DNA of 64,000 bases from Actinoallomurus purpureus (GTDB lineage Bacteria > Actinomycetota > Actinomycetes > Streptosporangiales > Streptosporangiaceae). A program made the position numbers and the translations under genes. The stretch's first letter is position 1; every line of letters starts with the position of its first letter. Where the stretch lies: contig NZ_JAMXMY010000023.1 in the NCBI RefSeq assembly GCF_024055795.1, forward strand, positions 1 to 64,000, in the 5' to 3' direction. This document shows positions 9,122 to 18,455 of this stretch, piece by piece. The notes beneath the pieces are model-generated. The model saw only the letters and a list, made by a program, of their open reading frames with translations. It was not told the origin of the DNA and ran no database searches.

Positions 9122-11134
9122 TCAGCTTAGGGATCCGTAGTCGTATTGGGTATTTGTGACTGGGGGATCTGCCCACCGGGGTGGGGTGGCGTGGGCGTGC
9201 AGGTGGAAGCCTGCGCCCAGTGCCGCTCCCCTGGGCCGGTGTGGTGGCCGGTCCGGTCGGGTGGTGGGGGTGGTTGAGCTGATCGTGTGCACGGGTGTGC
9301 GCACGCCCTGGTACCGGCAGGCCGCACGGGGCGGTCTGTGGTCCGTGTGAGCGTGTCCCTCCGGACGCTGACCCGCCGGCCTTTGGGGGCCGGGGGTGGA
9401 GGGTGCCCCGCGTCGCCTGGGCGCGGGGCGTGGGGATCTGGGCGGGGTGGGTCCGGTCTTGGACCGGTCACCCCCGCCGGCTGGGGCAGGTGCGGTCGGG
9501 GTGATGACCGCACTGGTTTCGAGGCTGTCGACGATGCGGCCGATGGCCATTTGGCCGGTGGCGCGGTCGAGGGTGGTGTTGGCCTGATGGGTCAGCCCGC
9601 GGGCGGCGATACGCCGCCACGCGCCGTGGTCGCGGTCACCCTGCCAGCCACACTGCGGGTCCGGGCAGTACGCCCATTTCCACCCGGAGGTGGTGGGCCG
9701 GTCGGGGGCCTTGCAGTGCCGCAACGGCAGTAGACACTGCGGGCAGTGCTTGGAGGTGTTGCGGGCCGGGACGGTGACCACGGCGATACCGACCTCGGCG
9801 GCCAGGTGCCGCATATTGCCGACAATCTGCCCGCGCACGGCCTGAGACAGGCGCGTGTTCATCGTGCGGCCCATGCCCTTGGCCTCCAGCGACCGCAGAT
9901 CCTCCACATAGATCACGCTCGTACCCGCGGCGACCGCCTGATCCACCGCCCACCGCGCCGCCGACCAGGCCAGCGCGTCGTTCAGGCCCGACCGGCGATC
10001 GGCCACATACTGCCGTTCGGCCTTCACTACAGCGTGTTTCGCGGCCAGGGCGTGGTGCTCGTCGGCGCCGATGAGGCGGGTGTAGGTGTCGGTCTTGGCG
10101 TGCAGGTATTCGCCGTGGCGGCGCAGCCGGTGCTGGCGGGCCATCACCCCACCGGCCCTAAACATCGCCCCGGCCCCCAGCGCAGTGATGGCGCCGTCGC
10201 CGTGACGGTGCACCGCGCCCGCCGACAGCAGAGTGTTCAGGCCCCAATCGACCCCCAGCGCCGTCGTGTGGCCGGTCCGCTCGGTTTTGGGGACGGCGTG
10301 GGAGAACACCAGGTCCGCGTGCACTTTCCTGCCGTGTGGGCGCAGCGTGGGCAGGTGCAGCACCGCATCCGGCGGGACGGTGGACGGCAGCGTGAGCGGG
10401 CCGGCCACCCAGGTCCAGTCGGCATACGACGCCGGATCGGGCCGGGTGGGCAGTTGCACGCGCAGCAGCGCCCTGGCCGGGTCATCCTCGGCGCGTTCCA
10501 GGGTGGCCTGCTGCCGGTCCACCGCGGCCAGCACCAGCATCCGCGCCGCCCGCGGCGCAGCCTCCAGCTCAAACACATCGACCGGAAGCCGCCCACGCTC
10601 AGCACAGAACGCGGCGATCTGCCGTGTGCGCGCCTTGATCACACTGCCGGGCAGACACCGACCATCGGGCACCGCCTCACGAACCTCGTCCCACTCGACC
10701 GCCGTCCGCTCGGCCGGGTCGGCAGGCCAGGTCGCCAAGATCCCCGCGACCATCTCGGCACGGTACCGCACACCGCGCAGGGTCCGCCCGGCCTGCTCCT
10801 GAGCCATCCGCACGATCCGGTCATTGACCTTGATTGCCTCCGGAGTCACGTCCCAGCCCAGCCTGCGCAACGCCATCCACGCATTCGACGGCAACGCACG
10901 GCCCGCCTCATCCACCCCGGCGGCCAGCACAGCCACATCACCGGCGTTCCAACGCTCCGCCAGCAGGCCGGCGACCATCCCCGCGACCAAATCAGCGGCC
11001 CAGCCCACCCGCTCGGCCACCACCCGCGCCATCAGGGCCTCACCGGTCTTCTCATCCACCCCGCCACGCAAAAGCACGCGGGCGGACGCGGTCCGGGCGG
11101 CCTGACCAGCGGCCAGCGCAAGCTTACGGCTCAT
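9122..11134 (-). CDS. TnpB-like RuvC/zinc-ribbon nuclease
   Basis: About 670 aa from the ATG at 11134; the frame is open to 11305. A long helical N-terminal half precedes the RuvC nuclease motifs: ALGVDWGLN (Asp about 296), IYVEDLRSLE (Glu about 411) and GDRDHGAWRRI (Asp about 500/502, where most TnpBs have DxNAA). A zinc ribbon is inserted between (CPQC near 464-467, CPDPQC near 490-495). TnpB proteins of IS200/605 and IS607 elements are RNA-guided DNA nucleases that help the element persist. The catalytic acidic residues seem present, so it is not an obvious inactive regulator type. The last 130 residues are Pro/Arg-rich and run through the terminal repeat; this part may function mainly as RNA. 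Confidence 0.8.
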   Translation of the reverse strand: MSRKLALAAGQAARTASARVLLRGGVDEKTGEALMARVVAERVGWAADLVAGMVAGLLAERWNAGDVAVLAAGVDEAGRALPSNAWMALRRLGWDVTPEAIKVNDRIVRMAQEQAGRTLRGVRYRAEMVAGILATWPADPAERTAVEWDEVREAVPDGRCLPGSVIKARTRQIAAFCAERGRLPVDVFELEAAPRAARMLVLAAVDRQQATLERAEDDPARALLRVQLPTRPDPASYADWTWVAGPLTLPSTVPPDAVLHLPTLRPHGRKVHADLVFSHAVPKTERTGHTTALGVDWGLNTLLSAGAVHRHGDGAITALGAGAMFRAGGVMARQHRLRRHGEYLHAKTDTYTRLIGADEHHALAAKHAVVKAERQYVADRRSGLNDALAWSAARWAVDQAVAAGTSVIYVEDLRSLEAKGMGRTMNTRLSQAVRGQIVGNMRHLAAEVGIAVVTVPARNTSKHCPQCLLPLRHCKAPDRPTTSGWKWAYCPDPQCGWQGDRDHGAWRRIAARGLTHQANTTLDRATGQMAIGRIVDSLETSAVITPTAPAPAGGGDRSKTGPTPPRSPRPAPRRRGAPSTPGPQRPAGQRPEGHAHTDHRPPRAACRYQGVRTPVHTISSTTPTTRPDRPPHRPRGAALGAGFHLHAHATPPRWADPPVTNTQYDYGSLS
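9127..9138 (+). repeat. Left terminal inverted repeat of the tnpB element
   Basis: TTAGGGATCCGT, the exact inverted copy of the right repeat at 11344-11355. It lies inside the last codons of the tnpB reading frame (which read DYGSLS and then stop), so this is the tnpB 3' end, where a guide-RNA scaffold would be expected. Confidence 0.8.
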
Positions 11135-11343
11135 GCGACACGACCGGACGACACGCAACCAAGCATGTACGCACAGTAGCGACCCGTGTCCGCATCCCAC
11201 CCGATGATTCGAAAACCCAAGCGAGCCCAGCCCGTCAGGGCACCGACCGCCTTCCGGCGAAACACCATCGAGCGCACCCCCGCTTTCGCCATCTTGAGCA
11301 ACCACAGCAACTCGACACCCTCCAGCGACCGCTACATAACATC

Positions 11344-11355
11344 ACGGATCCCTAA
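11344..11355 (-). repeat. Right terminal inverted repeat of the tnpB element
   Basis: ACGGATCCCTAA, exact inverse of the left repeat. It marks the tnpB 5' side of the element; the chromosomal bases just beyond it would be the place to look for a TAM-like target motif. Confidence 0.8.
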
Positions 11356-12111
11356 GGAAACCCGTGAGCCTGGTCCAGTCGGCGACGGGCGAGGTCGCAC
11401 CCGCCGACGAGATCGTCGCGGCGGCGCGGGCGCACGGCGCGCTCGTCGTCGCTGACGCCACCCAGGCGGCGGGCCGGCTGCCGATCGGCGCCGGCCGATT
11501 CGACGTCCTCGCCGTCTCGGCCTACAAGTGGCTGATGTGCCCGCACGGCACCGCCTTCTGCGTAAGCCCGGCCGTACGCGACCGCATCCGGCCAATCGCC
11601 ACCAACTGGTACGCCGGTGACGGCGACGCCTCGTACGGCCCGCCGCTGCGGCTGGCGAAGGACGCCCGGCGATTCGACATCGCCGCCCCCTGGTTCTCCT
11701 ATGTCGCGGCCGCCCCGCGCTGGAGCTGCTCCTGGAAATCGGCATCGGCCCGATCCACGACCACGATGTACGGCTGGCCAACCGGTTCCGGACCGGCCTT
11801 GGCATGCCGCCCGGCGACAGCGCGATCGTCACCGTCGCCCTGCCGGGCGCCGCCGAGCGCCTAGCGGCGGCCGGGATCCGCATGTCGGTGCGCAACGGCG
11901 CAGCGCGCCTAGCCTTCCACCTCTACACCACCGAGGACGACGTCGACCGCGCACTGAATGTTCTCAGGTGATCCTCGGGCTGCCGCCGGCGCGGTTCGGT
12001 GTGCTGAAAGCTCGGCGAACGCCGCGGGGGTCATCCCGTTAAGGGGACGCGGCGGGGCAATTCGGCTCGCCGCAGGGGTGTTCTCCGAGAGTTCTGCACG
12101 GTGGCGACCGG

Positions 12112-12222
12112 AGCGAGGACGGGGCGACATCCGGAGGGGCCGGCGGGCTCGCGGCGGCGATCGGGCTCTGCCGGGTGGGTTGCCCGTCACCGTGCTGGAA
12201 CGGGCGCGGCCGACGAACTGAG
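12112..12222 (+). pseudogene. Relic of an FAD-dependent oxidoreductase N-terminus
   Basis: One frame encodes GGAGGLAAAIGLCRVG and, after a +1/-1 shift near 12179, another encodes LPVTVLERAR. Joined, these give the dinucleotide-binding motif of FAD monooxygenases (GxAGLAAAxxLxxxGxxVxVLER). No flanking coding sequence could be recognised, so only the Rossmann motif survives. The rest of 11,972-12,509 contains no gene I can support. Confidence 0.5.
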
Positions 12223-12509
12223 CCGAGGGCCGGCAGAACGCTCGGCGAAGGCCACGCGCGGCCCGCCCCACCAAGGGCAAAACCGGGCAAACCGGGCCGC
12301 TGCCGGTTTGTTCCCGAGCGTTCTGCGCGCCGCCCTCCGCCGGCTACACACGTCCGCGTCGGCCGACCGGTGCCTGCACCCGGTCGAGGACGCCTTCGCC
12401 GGTGTTTTCAAATCCCTCCCGGCGTGACAGCCCAGGGCACACTGGCCCGCCTGAGCGGTCTGGTTCGGAGTTAGGCGACAGCCTCTCTTCACACCGCGAC
12501 CGCCAAGGA

Positions 12510-12863
12510 TCAAGCCGCTACGACGGCCACCTCGACGCAGTTACCACCACCGTTGGAGCTAAACGTGCTGGTGCACACCTCGGTAGCGAGCTGCAGGAGG
12601 ATCTCGCGCTGACGGGCCTCCTCTACGCCGTACAGGTCGATCAGGGCCATGAAGTCGCCGCGTCGGATCGGGTAGACGCCCGTCTCGAAGCGGCTGATCA
12701 TCGATAGATCTCGCTGGAGGTACTCCGCGGCGTCCTTGAGCGTGAGACCGTTCGCCTCGCGCAGGTCACGCAGCAGGTTGGCGGGAAGGCGGTCACGTTC
12801 GGCGAGGGGAACGTCGGGGAGTGGTCGAGTCCGGCGGGCACCGCACGCCTGATGTTCGCCGAC
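12510..12863 (-). pseudogene. Fused remnant of an XRE/DUF5753 regulator and DUF397 protein
   Basis: The frame opens after a stop at 12864-12866 and has no start codon before the helix-turn-helix. It reads LREANGLTLKDAAEYLQRD, then MISRFETGVYPIRRGDF and LIDLYGVEEARQREIL, the N-terminal HTH of actinomycete XRE/DUF5753 regulators. After LATEV it jumps directly to CTSTFSSNGGGNCVEVAVVAA, the hallmark of DUF397 proteins that normally sit next to those regulators. An internal deletion therefore seems to have joined the two genes, losing the DUF5753 domain. Probably non-functional. Confidence 0.7.
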
Positions 12864-12949
12864 CTACGGTGGCTGTGATCGGCGAAAACGAGTGATCCTT
12901 GGCGCGTGCTGCGCACTCAGGCACAGCACACGCCAGGGATCGGACGGCC

Positions 12950-14989
12950 TCAGACCTGGATGCGGCTCTCGGCGGCCTTGACGATCTCCTCGACGGCCTC
13001 GTCGAGGGGGACGCCGTTCTTCTGCTCTCCGTTGCGGTAGCGGAACGACACGGCGTCCTTCGCCACGTCGTCGTCGCCGGCCAGGAGCATGTACGGCACC
13101 TTCTGCTTCTGCGCGTTGCGGATCTTCTTCTGCATCCGGTCGGACGAGGTGTCGACCTCGACACGGATCCCGCGCTCGCGCAGCTTCGCGGCGAGCTTCT
13201 GCAGGTGCGGGACGTGGTCGTCGGCGATCGGGATGCCGACCGCCTGCACCGGGGCCAGCCACGGCGGAAGCGCGCCCGCGTAGTGCTCCAGCAGCACGCC
13301 GAAGAACCGCTCGATCGACCCGAACAGCGCCCGGTGGATCATGACGGGCTGCTGCCGCGAGCCGTCGGCGGCCTGGTACTCGAGGCCGAACCGCTTGGGC
13401 TGGTTGAAGTCGACCTGGATGGTGGACAGCTGCCAGGTGCGGCCGATCGCGTCCTTGGCCTGGACGGAGATCTTCGGGCCGTAGAACGCGGCGCCGCCGG
13501 GGTCGGCGACGAGGTCGAGTCCGGACTCGTCGGCGGCCTGCCGCAGCGCGGCGGTGGCCTCCTCCCAGTCCTCTGCGGAGCCGATGAACTTCTCCGACTC
13601 GTCACGGGTGGACAGCTCGAGGTAGAACTCGCTCAGCCCGTAGTCACGGAGCAGGCCCAGCACGAAGTCGAGCAGGCCCTTGATCTCGTCGCCCATCTGC
13701 TCGCGGGTGCAGTAGATGTGGGCGTCGTCCTGGGTCATGCCGCGCACGCGGGTGAGGCCGTGCACCACGCCCGACTTCTCGAACCGGTAGACGCTGCCGA
13801 ACTCGAACAGCCGCAGCGGGAGCTCGCGGTAGGACCGCCCGCGCGCCCTGAAGATCAGGTTGTGCATCGGGCAGTTCATCGGCTTGAGGTAGTAGTCGGC
13901 CCCGTCCAGCTCCATGGGCGGGAACATGTCGTCCTTGTACCAGCCGAGGTGGCCGGAGGTCTCGAACAGGTCGCCCTTGGTGATGTGCGGGGTGTTGACG
14001 AACTCGTAGCCCTCCTCCTCGTGCCGCCGCCGGGAGTAGTCCTCCATGATCTTGCGGACGACGCCGCCCTTGGGGTGGAAGACCGCGAGGCCGCTGCCGA
14101 TCTCGTTCGGGAAGGAGAACAGGTCGAGCTCGGCGCCGAGCTTACGGTGATCGCGCCGCTCGGCCTCCTCGAGCATCTTGAGGTATTCGTCCTGGCGCTC
14201 GCGGGACTCCCACGCGGTGCCGTAGATGCGCTGGAGCTGAGGGTTCTTCTCGCTGCCGCGCCAGTAGGCGCCGCCGGAGCGCATCAGCTTGAACGCCGGG
14301 ATGACCCGGGTGGTCGGCACGTGCGGGCCGCGGCACAGGTCCTTCCAGCGCAGGTCGCCGCTCTTGGCGTCGAGGTTGTCGTAGATGGTCAGCTCGCCGC
14401 CGCCGACCTCCACGCTCTCCTCATCCGCCGCCGCGCCCTTGAGGCCGATGAGCTCGATTTTGTACGGCTCGGCGGCGAGCTCCTCGCGGGCCTCGTCGTC
14501 GCCGACGACCCGGCGGGAGAACCGCTGCCCCTGCTTGACGATCTCCCGCATCCTCTTCTCGATGCGCTTGAGGTCGTCGGGCTGGAAGGGGTGCTCGACG
14601 TCGAAGTCGTAGTAGAAGCCGTTCTCGACGGGCGGGCCGATGCCGAGTTTCGCCTCGGGGAACAGCTCCTGCACCGCCTGGGCCATGACGTGCGCCGCGG
14701 AGTGGCGCATGATGGCGCGGCCCTCGGGCGAGTCGATCCGGACGGGCTCGACGACGTCGCCGTCGCGCAGGACGTACGCCAGGTCGCGGTCCTGGCCTCC
14801 GACGCGGGCGGCGATGACGGTGCGGCCATCGGCGTCGAGCGCTTCTCCGGCGGTGGTGCCGGCCGCCACCACACGCTCGCTTCCGTCGAGGGTGATGCGC
14901 AGCTCAGACACGGGAACTCCTCGATGGTCAGGGATGTCGGGATCGAATGCTACCGATTGTGCGGCTCCGGCGGACGCCATCGGGTCCAT
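12950..14989 (-). CDS. thrS: Threonine--tRNA ligase
   Basis: 679 aa, full length for ThrRS. An N-terminal TGS-like domain ([17 protein letters not shown]) and an editing domain with [12 protein letters not shown] precede the class-II catalytic core ([40 protein letters not shown]) and the C-terminal anticodon-binding domain. It charges tRNA-Thr in the cytoplasm. GAGAGGAG lies 6 nt before the ATG at 14989. The 5' leader carries a Thr-rich leader peptide and a terminator hairpin, so expression is probably controlled by attenuation. The related HIT gene is in the same orientation but 4.3 kb downstream. Confidence 0.96.
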   Translation of the reverse strand: MDPMASAGAAQSVAFDPDIPDHRGVPVSELRITLDGSERVVAAGTTAGEALDADGRTVIAARVGGQDRDLAYVLRDGDVVEPVRIDSPEGRAIMRHSAAHVMAQAVQELFPEAKLGIGPPVENGFYYDFDVEHPFQPDDLKRIEKRMREIVKQGQRFSRRVVGDDEAREELAAEPYKIELIGLKGAAADEESVEVGGGELTIYDNLDAKSGDLRWKDLCRGPHVPTTRVIPAFKLMRSGGAYWRGSEKNPQLQRIYGTAWESRERQDEYLKMLEEAERRDHRKLGAELDLFSFPNEIGSGLAVFHPKGGVVRKIMEDYSRRRHEEEGYEFVNTPHITKGDLFETSGHLGWYKDDMFPPMELDGADYYLKPMNCPMHNLIFRARGRSYRELPLRLFEFGSVYRFEKSGVVHGLTRVRGMTQDDAHIYCTREQMGDEIKGLLDFVLGLLRDYGLSEFYLELSTRDESEKFIGSAEDWEEATAALRQAADESGLDLVADPGGAAFYGPKISVQAKDAIGRTWQLSTIQVDFNQPKRFGLEYQAADGSRQQPVMIHRALFGSIERFFGVLLEHYAGALPPWLAPVQAVGIPIADDHVPHLQKLAAKLRERGIRVEVDTSSDRMQKKIRNAQKQKVPYMLLAGDDDVAKDAVSFRYRNGEQKNGVPLDEAVEEIVKAAESRIQV

Positions 14990-15027
14990 GGTCGCTCCTC
15001 TCGCGTGGCGGGAGCGAGCCGGGAAGC

Positions 15028-15063
15028 ACCGAAGGCCCCGGGATCGCTCCCGGGGCCTTCGGT
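15028..15063 (-). terminator. thrS leader terminator/attenuator hairpin
   Basis: A perfect 15-bp stem: ACCGAAGGCCCCGGG (15028-15042) pairs with CCCGGGGCCTTCGGT (15049-15063) around a 6-nt loop. It lies between the Thr-rich leader peptide (stop at 15072) and the thrS start (14989). A second hairpin, CGCCGGG-CGAGC-CCCGGCG in transcript sense, follows the Thr codons directly. Two successive hairpins in a leader behind regulatory codons are the standard layout of ribosome-mediated attenuation. Confidence 0.65.
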
Positions 15064-15071
15064 CGTGCAGG

Positions 15072-15134
15072 TCAGTGCAGGCGACCGTCGCGCCGGGGCT
15101 CGCCCGGCGTCGTCGTCTCGAGTACGGCAGCCAT
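15072..15134 (-). CDS. thrS leader peptide with Thr-Thr-Thr codons
   Basis: A 20-aa open frame beginning [13 protein letters not shown] and ending RLH before TGA. Three consecutive ACG threonine codons sit at positions 7-9, immediately before a hairpin, and the stop is 8 nt before the terminator stem. The ATG is 6 nt after a TACACT -10 box, so the transcript would be leaderless. Proposed function: ribosome stalling at Thr codons when charged tRNA-Thr is low prevents terminator formation and raises thrS expression. Inferred from layout; no homologue was checked. Confidence 0.55.
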   Translation of the reverse strand: MAAVLETTTPGEPRRDGRLH

Positions 15135-15140
15135 GGATCG

Positions 15141-15149
15141 AGTGTATCA
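15141..15149 (-). promoter_or_regulatory. Extended -10 promoter for the thrS leader
   Basis: Reads TGA-TACACT on the minus strand: a TGn extended -10 followed by TACACT, matching the actinobacterial TANNNT. The TGA is also the stop codon of the upstream PIG-L gene. The first transcribed base would fall at or next to the A of the leader-peptide ATG (15134). No convincing -35 is seen. Confidence 0.5.
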
Positions 15150-17048
15150 GCGGCCGATCGCCCGCCAGGCGGCGTGCGCGCCGCCCGAGCGCGGCGCCAC
15201 GTGCAGCCGCCCGTCCGCGCCCAGGGCGCACAGCTGCGTGCCGTCCGGCAGCGGCGCGGGGGCCCCGACCAGCTGCGATCGGGGAAGAGTGCCGGTGACG
15301 GGCGCCTCGCCGTCGAGGTCCGACGCGGCCCGTACGAGGGCGGGGCTGTCCCATACGCCGGTCGCGGCCGACCTGGAGATCATCAGAGTCCGGGCGGTCC
15401 ACGGCTCGCGGAACATCACCCGGACCTGGCCGGCGGCCTGCTCGGCGGCGAGCGGCGCGATCGCACCGGCCACCGGCAGCGCCCCGGCGAAGGCGAGGGG
15501 CCTGCCCTGCTGGTGCTGGCGCCACCACAGGATCTGCGAGCGGGTCGCGGCGAACAGCTCGATCAGTCCACCGTCGGTGACGATCACCGCCAGGCCGTCC
15601 TGGACGTCGCCGTACCGGCGGTGCTTCTTCTTCGGCTGCGGCGAGACGACCTGCCGCAGGTCGACGCCCGGCAGGTCCGTCCACGCGTGGCTCCAGCCGC
15701 CGGTGCCGAGGAAACGCGCGCTGACGCCACCGCGACCGTTGCGCACGAACACCGCGAGCATCCCCGAGCCGTCGACCACGGCCACCGGGGCTCCGGCCTG
15801 GTTGTGGATCTTCGCCGGATCGGGCCGGCCGAGCGACTGCCAGCCCCGCTGGTCGTACGCGACGATCTCTCCGTTGTCGGCGCGCAGGCCGAGGACCATC
15901 GGTCCGGCCGCGACCACGGACGGCGCCAGCGGGCCTCCCGGATCGCCGAGCGCGCGAGGGGGCGACCAGCGGCCGCCCTTACGCCGCCAGACGACCAGGC
16001 GGCCCCCGCCGACCGCGTACACGGCGTCCGTGGCGGTGAAGCCGGTGCCGCGCGGCCACCGGTAGACCATGCGCGCCTCGTAGGCGTCCCAGTGGGGGTT
16101 CTCGGCGTTGATGCGGTAGTCGTGCGCGGAGTAGGCCGAGAACACGCGCTGCTTGAACCCGTTGGCGGTCTCGCTCAGGTTCACCGCCAGGTTGCGGATG
16201 TTGTAGTCCCGGTAGTTGACCTGCAGGAGGAGCTGCTCGGGGTGGCGTGCGACGTGGCGGCGCACGGCCTCCCCGGCGAAGCGGGCCGCCGCGATGTGGT
16301 CGGGGTGGTCCGCGCTGTACCGCTCGTCCGGCGCGATGTCCTGGGAGCGCACGACGGTCGGCCGGAAACCCTGGATCAGACCGGTGAGCGCGCCGAGGAC
16401 GTCCTCCCGGCCGAGGCACCGCCGGTACGGCGACCCCACCGGCGCCTGCGTCCATCCGCACTGGTCCGGATGGTGGGCGACGTCCCACAGCTTGCCCAGC
16501 GTGTGCCAGCTCAGGCTGGCCCGCGGGTCACGCCCGTCCGGTACCAGCAGGAACACCAGCTGGATGTCCGGCCGGTCGACGAGGGTGTACGACAGCAGCC
16601 GCAGTGTCCCCGCCTTGAGGGTCTGTCGGCGCCACCGGTCAGGGACGCCGAGCATGAGGGCGTACGCCGTGCGCGCCCCGCTCTGCCGTTCGGCGACGTA
16701 GGCGTTCACGTCGTGGGTGTCGGGCGGGACGCCGGCCGTGCTCTCCCCCGCGCTGAGGTAGACCGTCATGTGCGGCGAGCCTGCGCGCAGCGACTCCGAC
16801 AGGTCGGGGGTCATGAAGAGCAGGTCGTCGTCCTCGTGCGCGACGATCTGAAGGTAGCGCGAGCGGGCCGCCGGGGTTCCCGGCGCCGCCGCGCCGTGGC
16901 GGTCGGTCGGCCCGCCGCTGGCCCGGCTCTCCGACAGCAGGCCCATTCCCGTCCCCAGTCCGGCGGCGGCGACCGCGCCGATCAGAAAGAACCGCCGCCG
17001 GTCGACCCCCGACGGAGAAGGCTCCGAGGCGGACGGTTCGGTGGACAT
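15147..17048 (-). CDS. Tat-exported PIG-L deacetylase with C-terminal propeller domain
   Basis: About 633 aa. Twin-arginine signal [15 protein letters not shown], then a PIG-L/LmbE N-acetylglucosaminyl deacetylase domain: [14 protein letters not shown] gives the zinc-binding HxDD-type motif and HPDHIAAA the third His ligand. The C-terminal half (from about residue 320) has repeated segments such as [20 protein letters not shown] and [15 protein letters not shown], typical of lectin-like or sialidase-like propellers. The start at 17048 lies just before the signal. Likely acts on a secreted or surface amino sugar; the substrate is unknown. Confidence 0.82.
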   Translation of the reverse strand: MSTEPSASEPSPSGVDRRRFFLIGAVAAAGLGTGMGLLSESRASGGPTDRHGAAAPGTPAARSRYLQIVAHEDDDLLFMTPDLSESLRAGSPHMTVYLSAGESTAGVPPDTHDVNAYVAERQSGARTAYALMLGVPDRWRRQTLKAGTLRLLSYTLVDRPDIQLVFLLVPDGRDPRASLSWHTLGKLWDVAHHPDQCGWTQAPVGSPYRRCLGREDVLGALTGLIQGFRPTVVRSQDIAPDERYSADHPDHIAAARFAGEAVRRHVARHPEQLLLQVNYRDYNIRNLAVNLSETANGFKQRVFSAYSAHDYRINAENPHWDAYEARMVYRWPRGTGFTATDAVYAVGGGRLVVWRRKGGRWSPPRALGDPGGPLAPSVVAAGPMVLGLRADNGEIVAYDQRGWQSLGRPDPAKIHNQAGAPVAVVDGSGMLAVFVRNGRGGVSARFLGTGGWSHAWTDLPGVDLRQVVSPQPKKKHRRYGDVQDGLAVIVTDGGLIELFAATRSQILWWRQHQQGRPLAFAGALPVAGAIAPLAAEQAAGQVRVMFREPWTARTLMISRSAATGVWDSPALVRAASDLDGEAPVTGTLPRSQLVGAPAPLPDGTQLCALGADGRLHVAPRSGGAHAAWRAIGR

Positions 17049-17333
17049 GCGGCACTGTCTCCAAGATCGGTCTAAGTGGTGGCGACCGAATGAGTATCGC
17101 GGAATGTCGGCACTCCTGTAGCGCGGAACGGGACGCCGAGGCGTCGAGTAGGCTGGGCGCGGCGAAGGGGAGTAGTCCCGCCGGCCGGTCGTCGACATGC
17201 TGGAGCGCCTCGCGCTCCCGGTGCCCGGGCCCCGTGACAGGGGTGGACGAGACCTTCGGCTGCCGGTGACCGCTGATCACCGTGAGCCGAGGTCTTCTTC
17301 TTGTCTCACGGTGCCCGATCCTTGAGGGAACTC

Positions 17334-18404
17334 ATGCTGCACGTCGTGATCCTGCTGGCATGCGCCGTGGCGATCTACCTGTCCTGCGAGTGGTTCGTCA
17401 ACGCCGTGGAGTGGCTGGGCGTCCGGCTGAAGGTGGGCCCGCTCGCGGTCGGCACTCTTCTCGCCGCGTTCGGCACCGCTCTTCCGGAGAGCGTCGTGAC
17501 CTTCATCGCCGTGGTGTTCGGCTCCAGCCCGGATCAGAAGGACATCGGGGTCGGCGCGGCGATGGGCGGCCCCCTGGCCCTGGCCACCGTCGCGTACGGC
17601 GTGACGGGTTTCATGATGCTGACGAGCCGCCGGAGGGTCCGGGCCGCCGCCCGTACGGCCGCTCCCGTCGGCGGCGGAACCGCCGCGCCCCCCGACGCGC
17701 CGAGCGGCGCCGCGGCCGCGCCGGGTGACGACCTGGGCGACACGGACAAGCTCGCGCGCGACCAGCGCTGGTTCCTCGCCATCTTCGTGGTCAAGGTGGC
17801 GGTGGGCCTGGTGGCCTTCGCGTACAAGCCGTGGCTCGGCCTGCTGTTCTTCGCCGCGTACGCCGTCTACTTCTGGCGGGAGCTGCGCGACGGCGGAGAG
17901 CACGGCGACGGGGCCGACCTCGAGCCGCTGCTTCTGCAGCGCCGTCGCGAGGTGCCGGCGACGTGGGCCGTCGTCACGCAGAGCCTCGTCACGCTTGTGA
18001 TCATCTTCTTCGCGTCGCAGCTGTTCGTGCACCAGCTCGACGCGATCGGCCCGATGATCGGCCTGCCCGCGGCGGTCACCGCGCTGCTGCTCTCCCCCAT
18101 CGCCACCGAGCTGCCCGAGATCATGAACGCCATCATCTGGGTCCGCCAGGGCAAGACGCCTCTCGCCCTGGCCAACATCAGCGGCGCGATGATGATCCAG
18201 GCGACCGTGCCCTCCGGGCTGGGCATCCTGTTCACGCCGTGGCGGTTCGACGGCGCCCTGCTCCTGTCGGGGGTAGTGACGATGGCCGCCATGGTCTTCC
18301 TGCTGGCCATGCTCCGGACGGGTCGCCTCACCGCCCGGACCCTGACCATGGCGGCCGCGTTCTACGCGGTCTTCGGGCTCTGCCTGATCCCGGTGCTGTC
18401 CTGA
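17334..18404 (+). CDS. CaCA-family sodium/calcium exchanger
   Basis: 356 aa from the ATG at 17334 (GAGGGAA upstream). Multiple hydrophobic helices and the two inverted alpha-repeat motifs of cation/Ca2+ antiporters: GTLLAAFGTALPESVVTFIA and LLSPIATELPEIMNAIIW. A hydrophilic loop rich in Ala/Pro (about residues 100-150) separates the halves. Probably exchanges Ca2+ or another cation for Na+/H+ at the plasma membrane; the ion is not predictable. A TTG at 17301 would add 11 residues. Confidence 0.88.
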   Translation: MLHVVILLACAVAIYLSCEWFVNAVEWLGVRLKVGPLAVGTLLAAFGTALPESVVTFIAVVFGSSPDQKDIGVGAAMGGPLALATVAYGVTGFMMLTSRRRVRAAARTAAPVGGGTAAPPDAPSGAAAAPGDDLGDTDKLARDQRWFLAIFVVKVAVGLVAFAYKPWLGLLFFAAYAVYFWRELRDGGEHGDGADLEPLLLQRRREVPATWAVVTQSLVTLVIIFFASQLFVHQLDAIGPMIGLPAAVTALLLSPIATELPEIMNAIIWVRQGKTPLALANISGAMMIQATVPSGLGILFTPWRFDGALLLSGVVTMAAMVFLLAMLRTGRLTARTLTMAAAFYAVFGLCLIPVLS

Positions 18405-18455
18405 TCGCTGCGCCGCGGACCGGTCGGTGTCGCCCTGCGACCTCCGCGGACGGAG

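Larger units (their letters stand above)
9127..11355 (-). mobile_element. tnpB-only transposon with 12-bp perfect terminal inverted repeats
   Basis: A 2.2-kb insertion in the aminotransferase pseudogene. TTAGGGATCCGT at 9127-9138 is the exact reverse complement of ACGGATCCCTAA at 11344-11355. It carries one large gene (tnpB-like, minus strand) and no TnpA recombinase. If the original gene read AFSVSLVQSATG, the true ends lie a few bases outside the repeats (about 9117 and 11365), without a clear target duplication. Lack of TnpA fits an IS1341/IS605- or IS607-related non-autonomous element. Perfect terminal repeats are not typical of those families. Confidence 0.8.
8697..11971 (+). pseudogene. 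Class-V aminotransferase, triply disrupted
   Basis: A PLP-dependent class-V (cysteine-desulfurase-fold) aminotransferase-like gene that is dead in three ways. The start is GTG at 8697 (probably leaderless). An in-frame TAG at 9000-9002 interrupts ...RVVVPDI and the frame continues as HTSNLFPWLVHDLDVR. A tnpB element then splits the gene after DAVAFSV, and it resumes at about 11365 with SLVQSATGEVAPADEI. The PLP-lysine region AVSAYKWLMCPHGTAF is present. A one-base loss near 11717 shifts the frame; the tail LELLLEIGIGPIHDHDVRL runs in the new frame to TGA at 11971. The decay suggests the gene was not under selection before or after insertion. Confidence 0.85.

Noticed and set aside
9746-11179. 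477-codon plus-strand frame inside the transposon
   Set aside because: Antisense to the RuvC/zinc-ribbon gene, His/Arg/Pro-rich, with no family similarity; not a TnpA.
13000-15300. Very long plus-strand open frame (about 800 codons) opposite thrS
   Set aside because: Antisense shadow of thrS caused by high GC; no protein family features, and thrS is unmistakable on the other strand.
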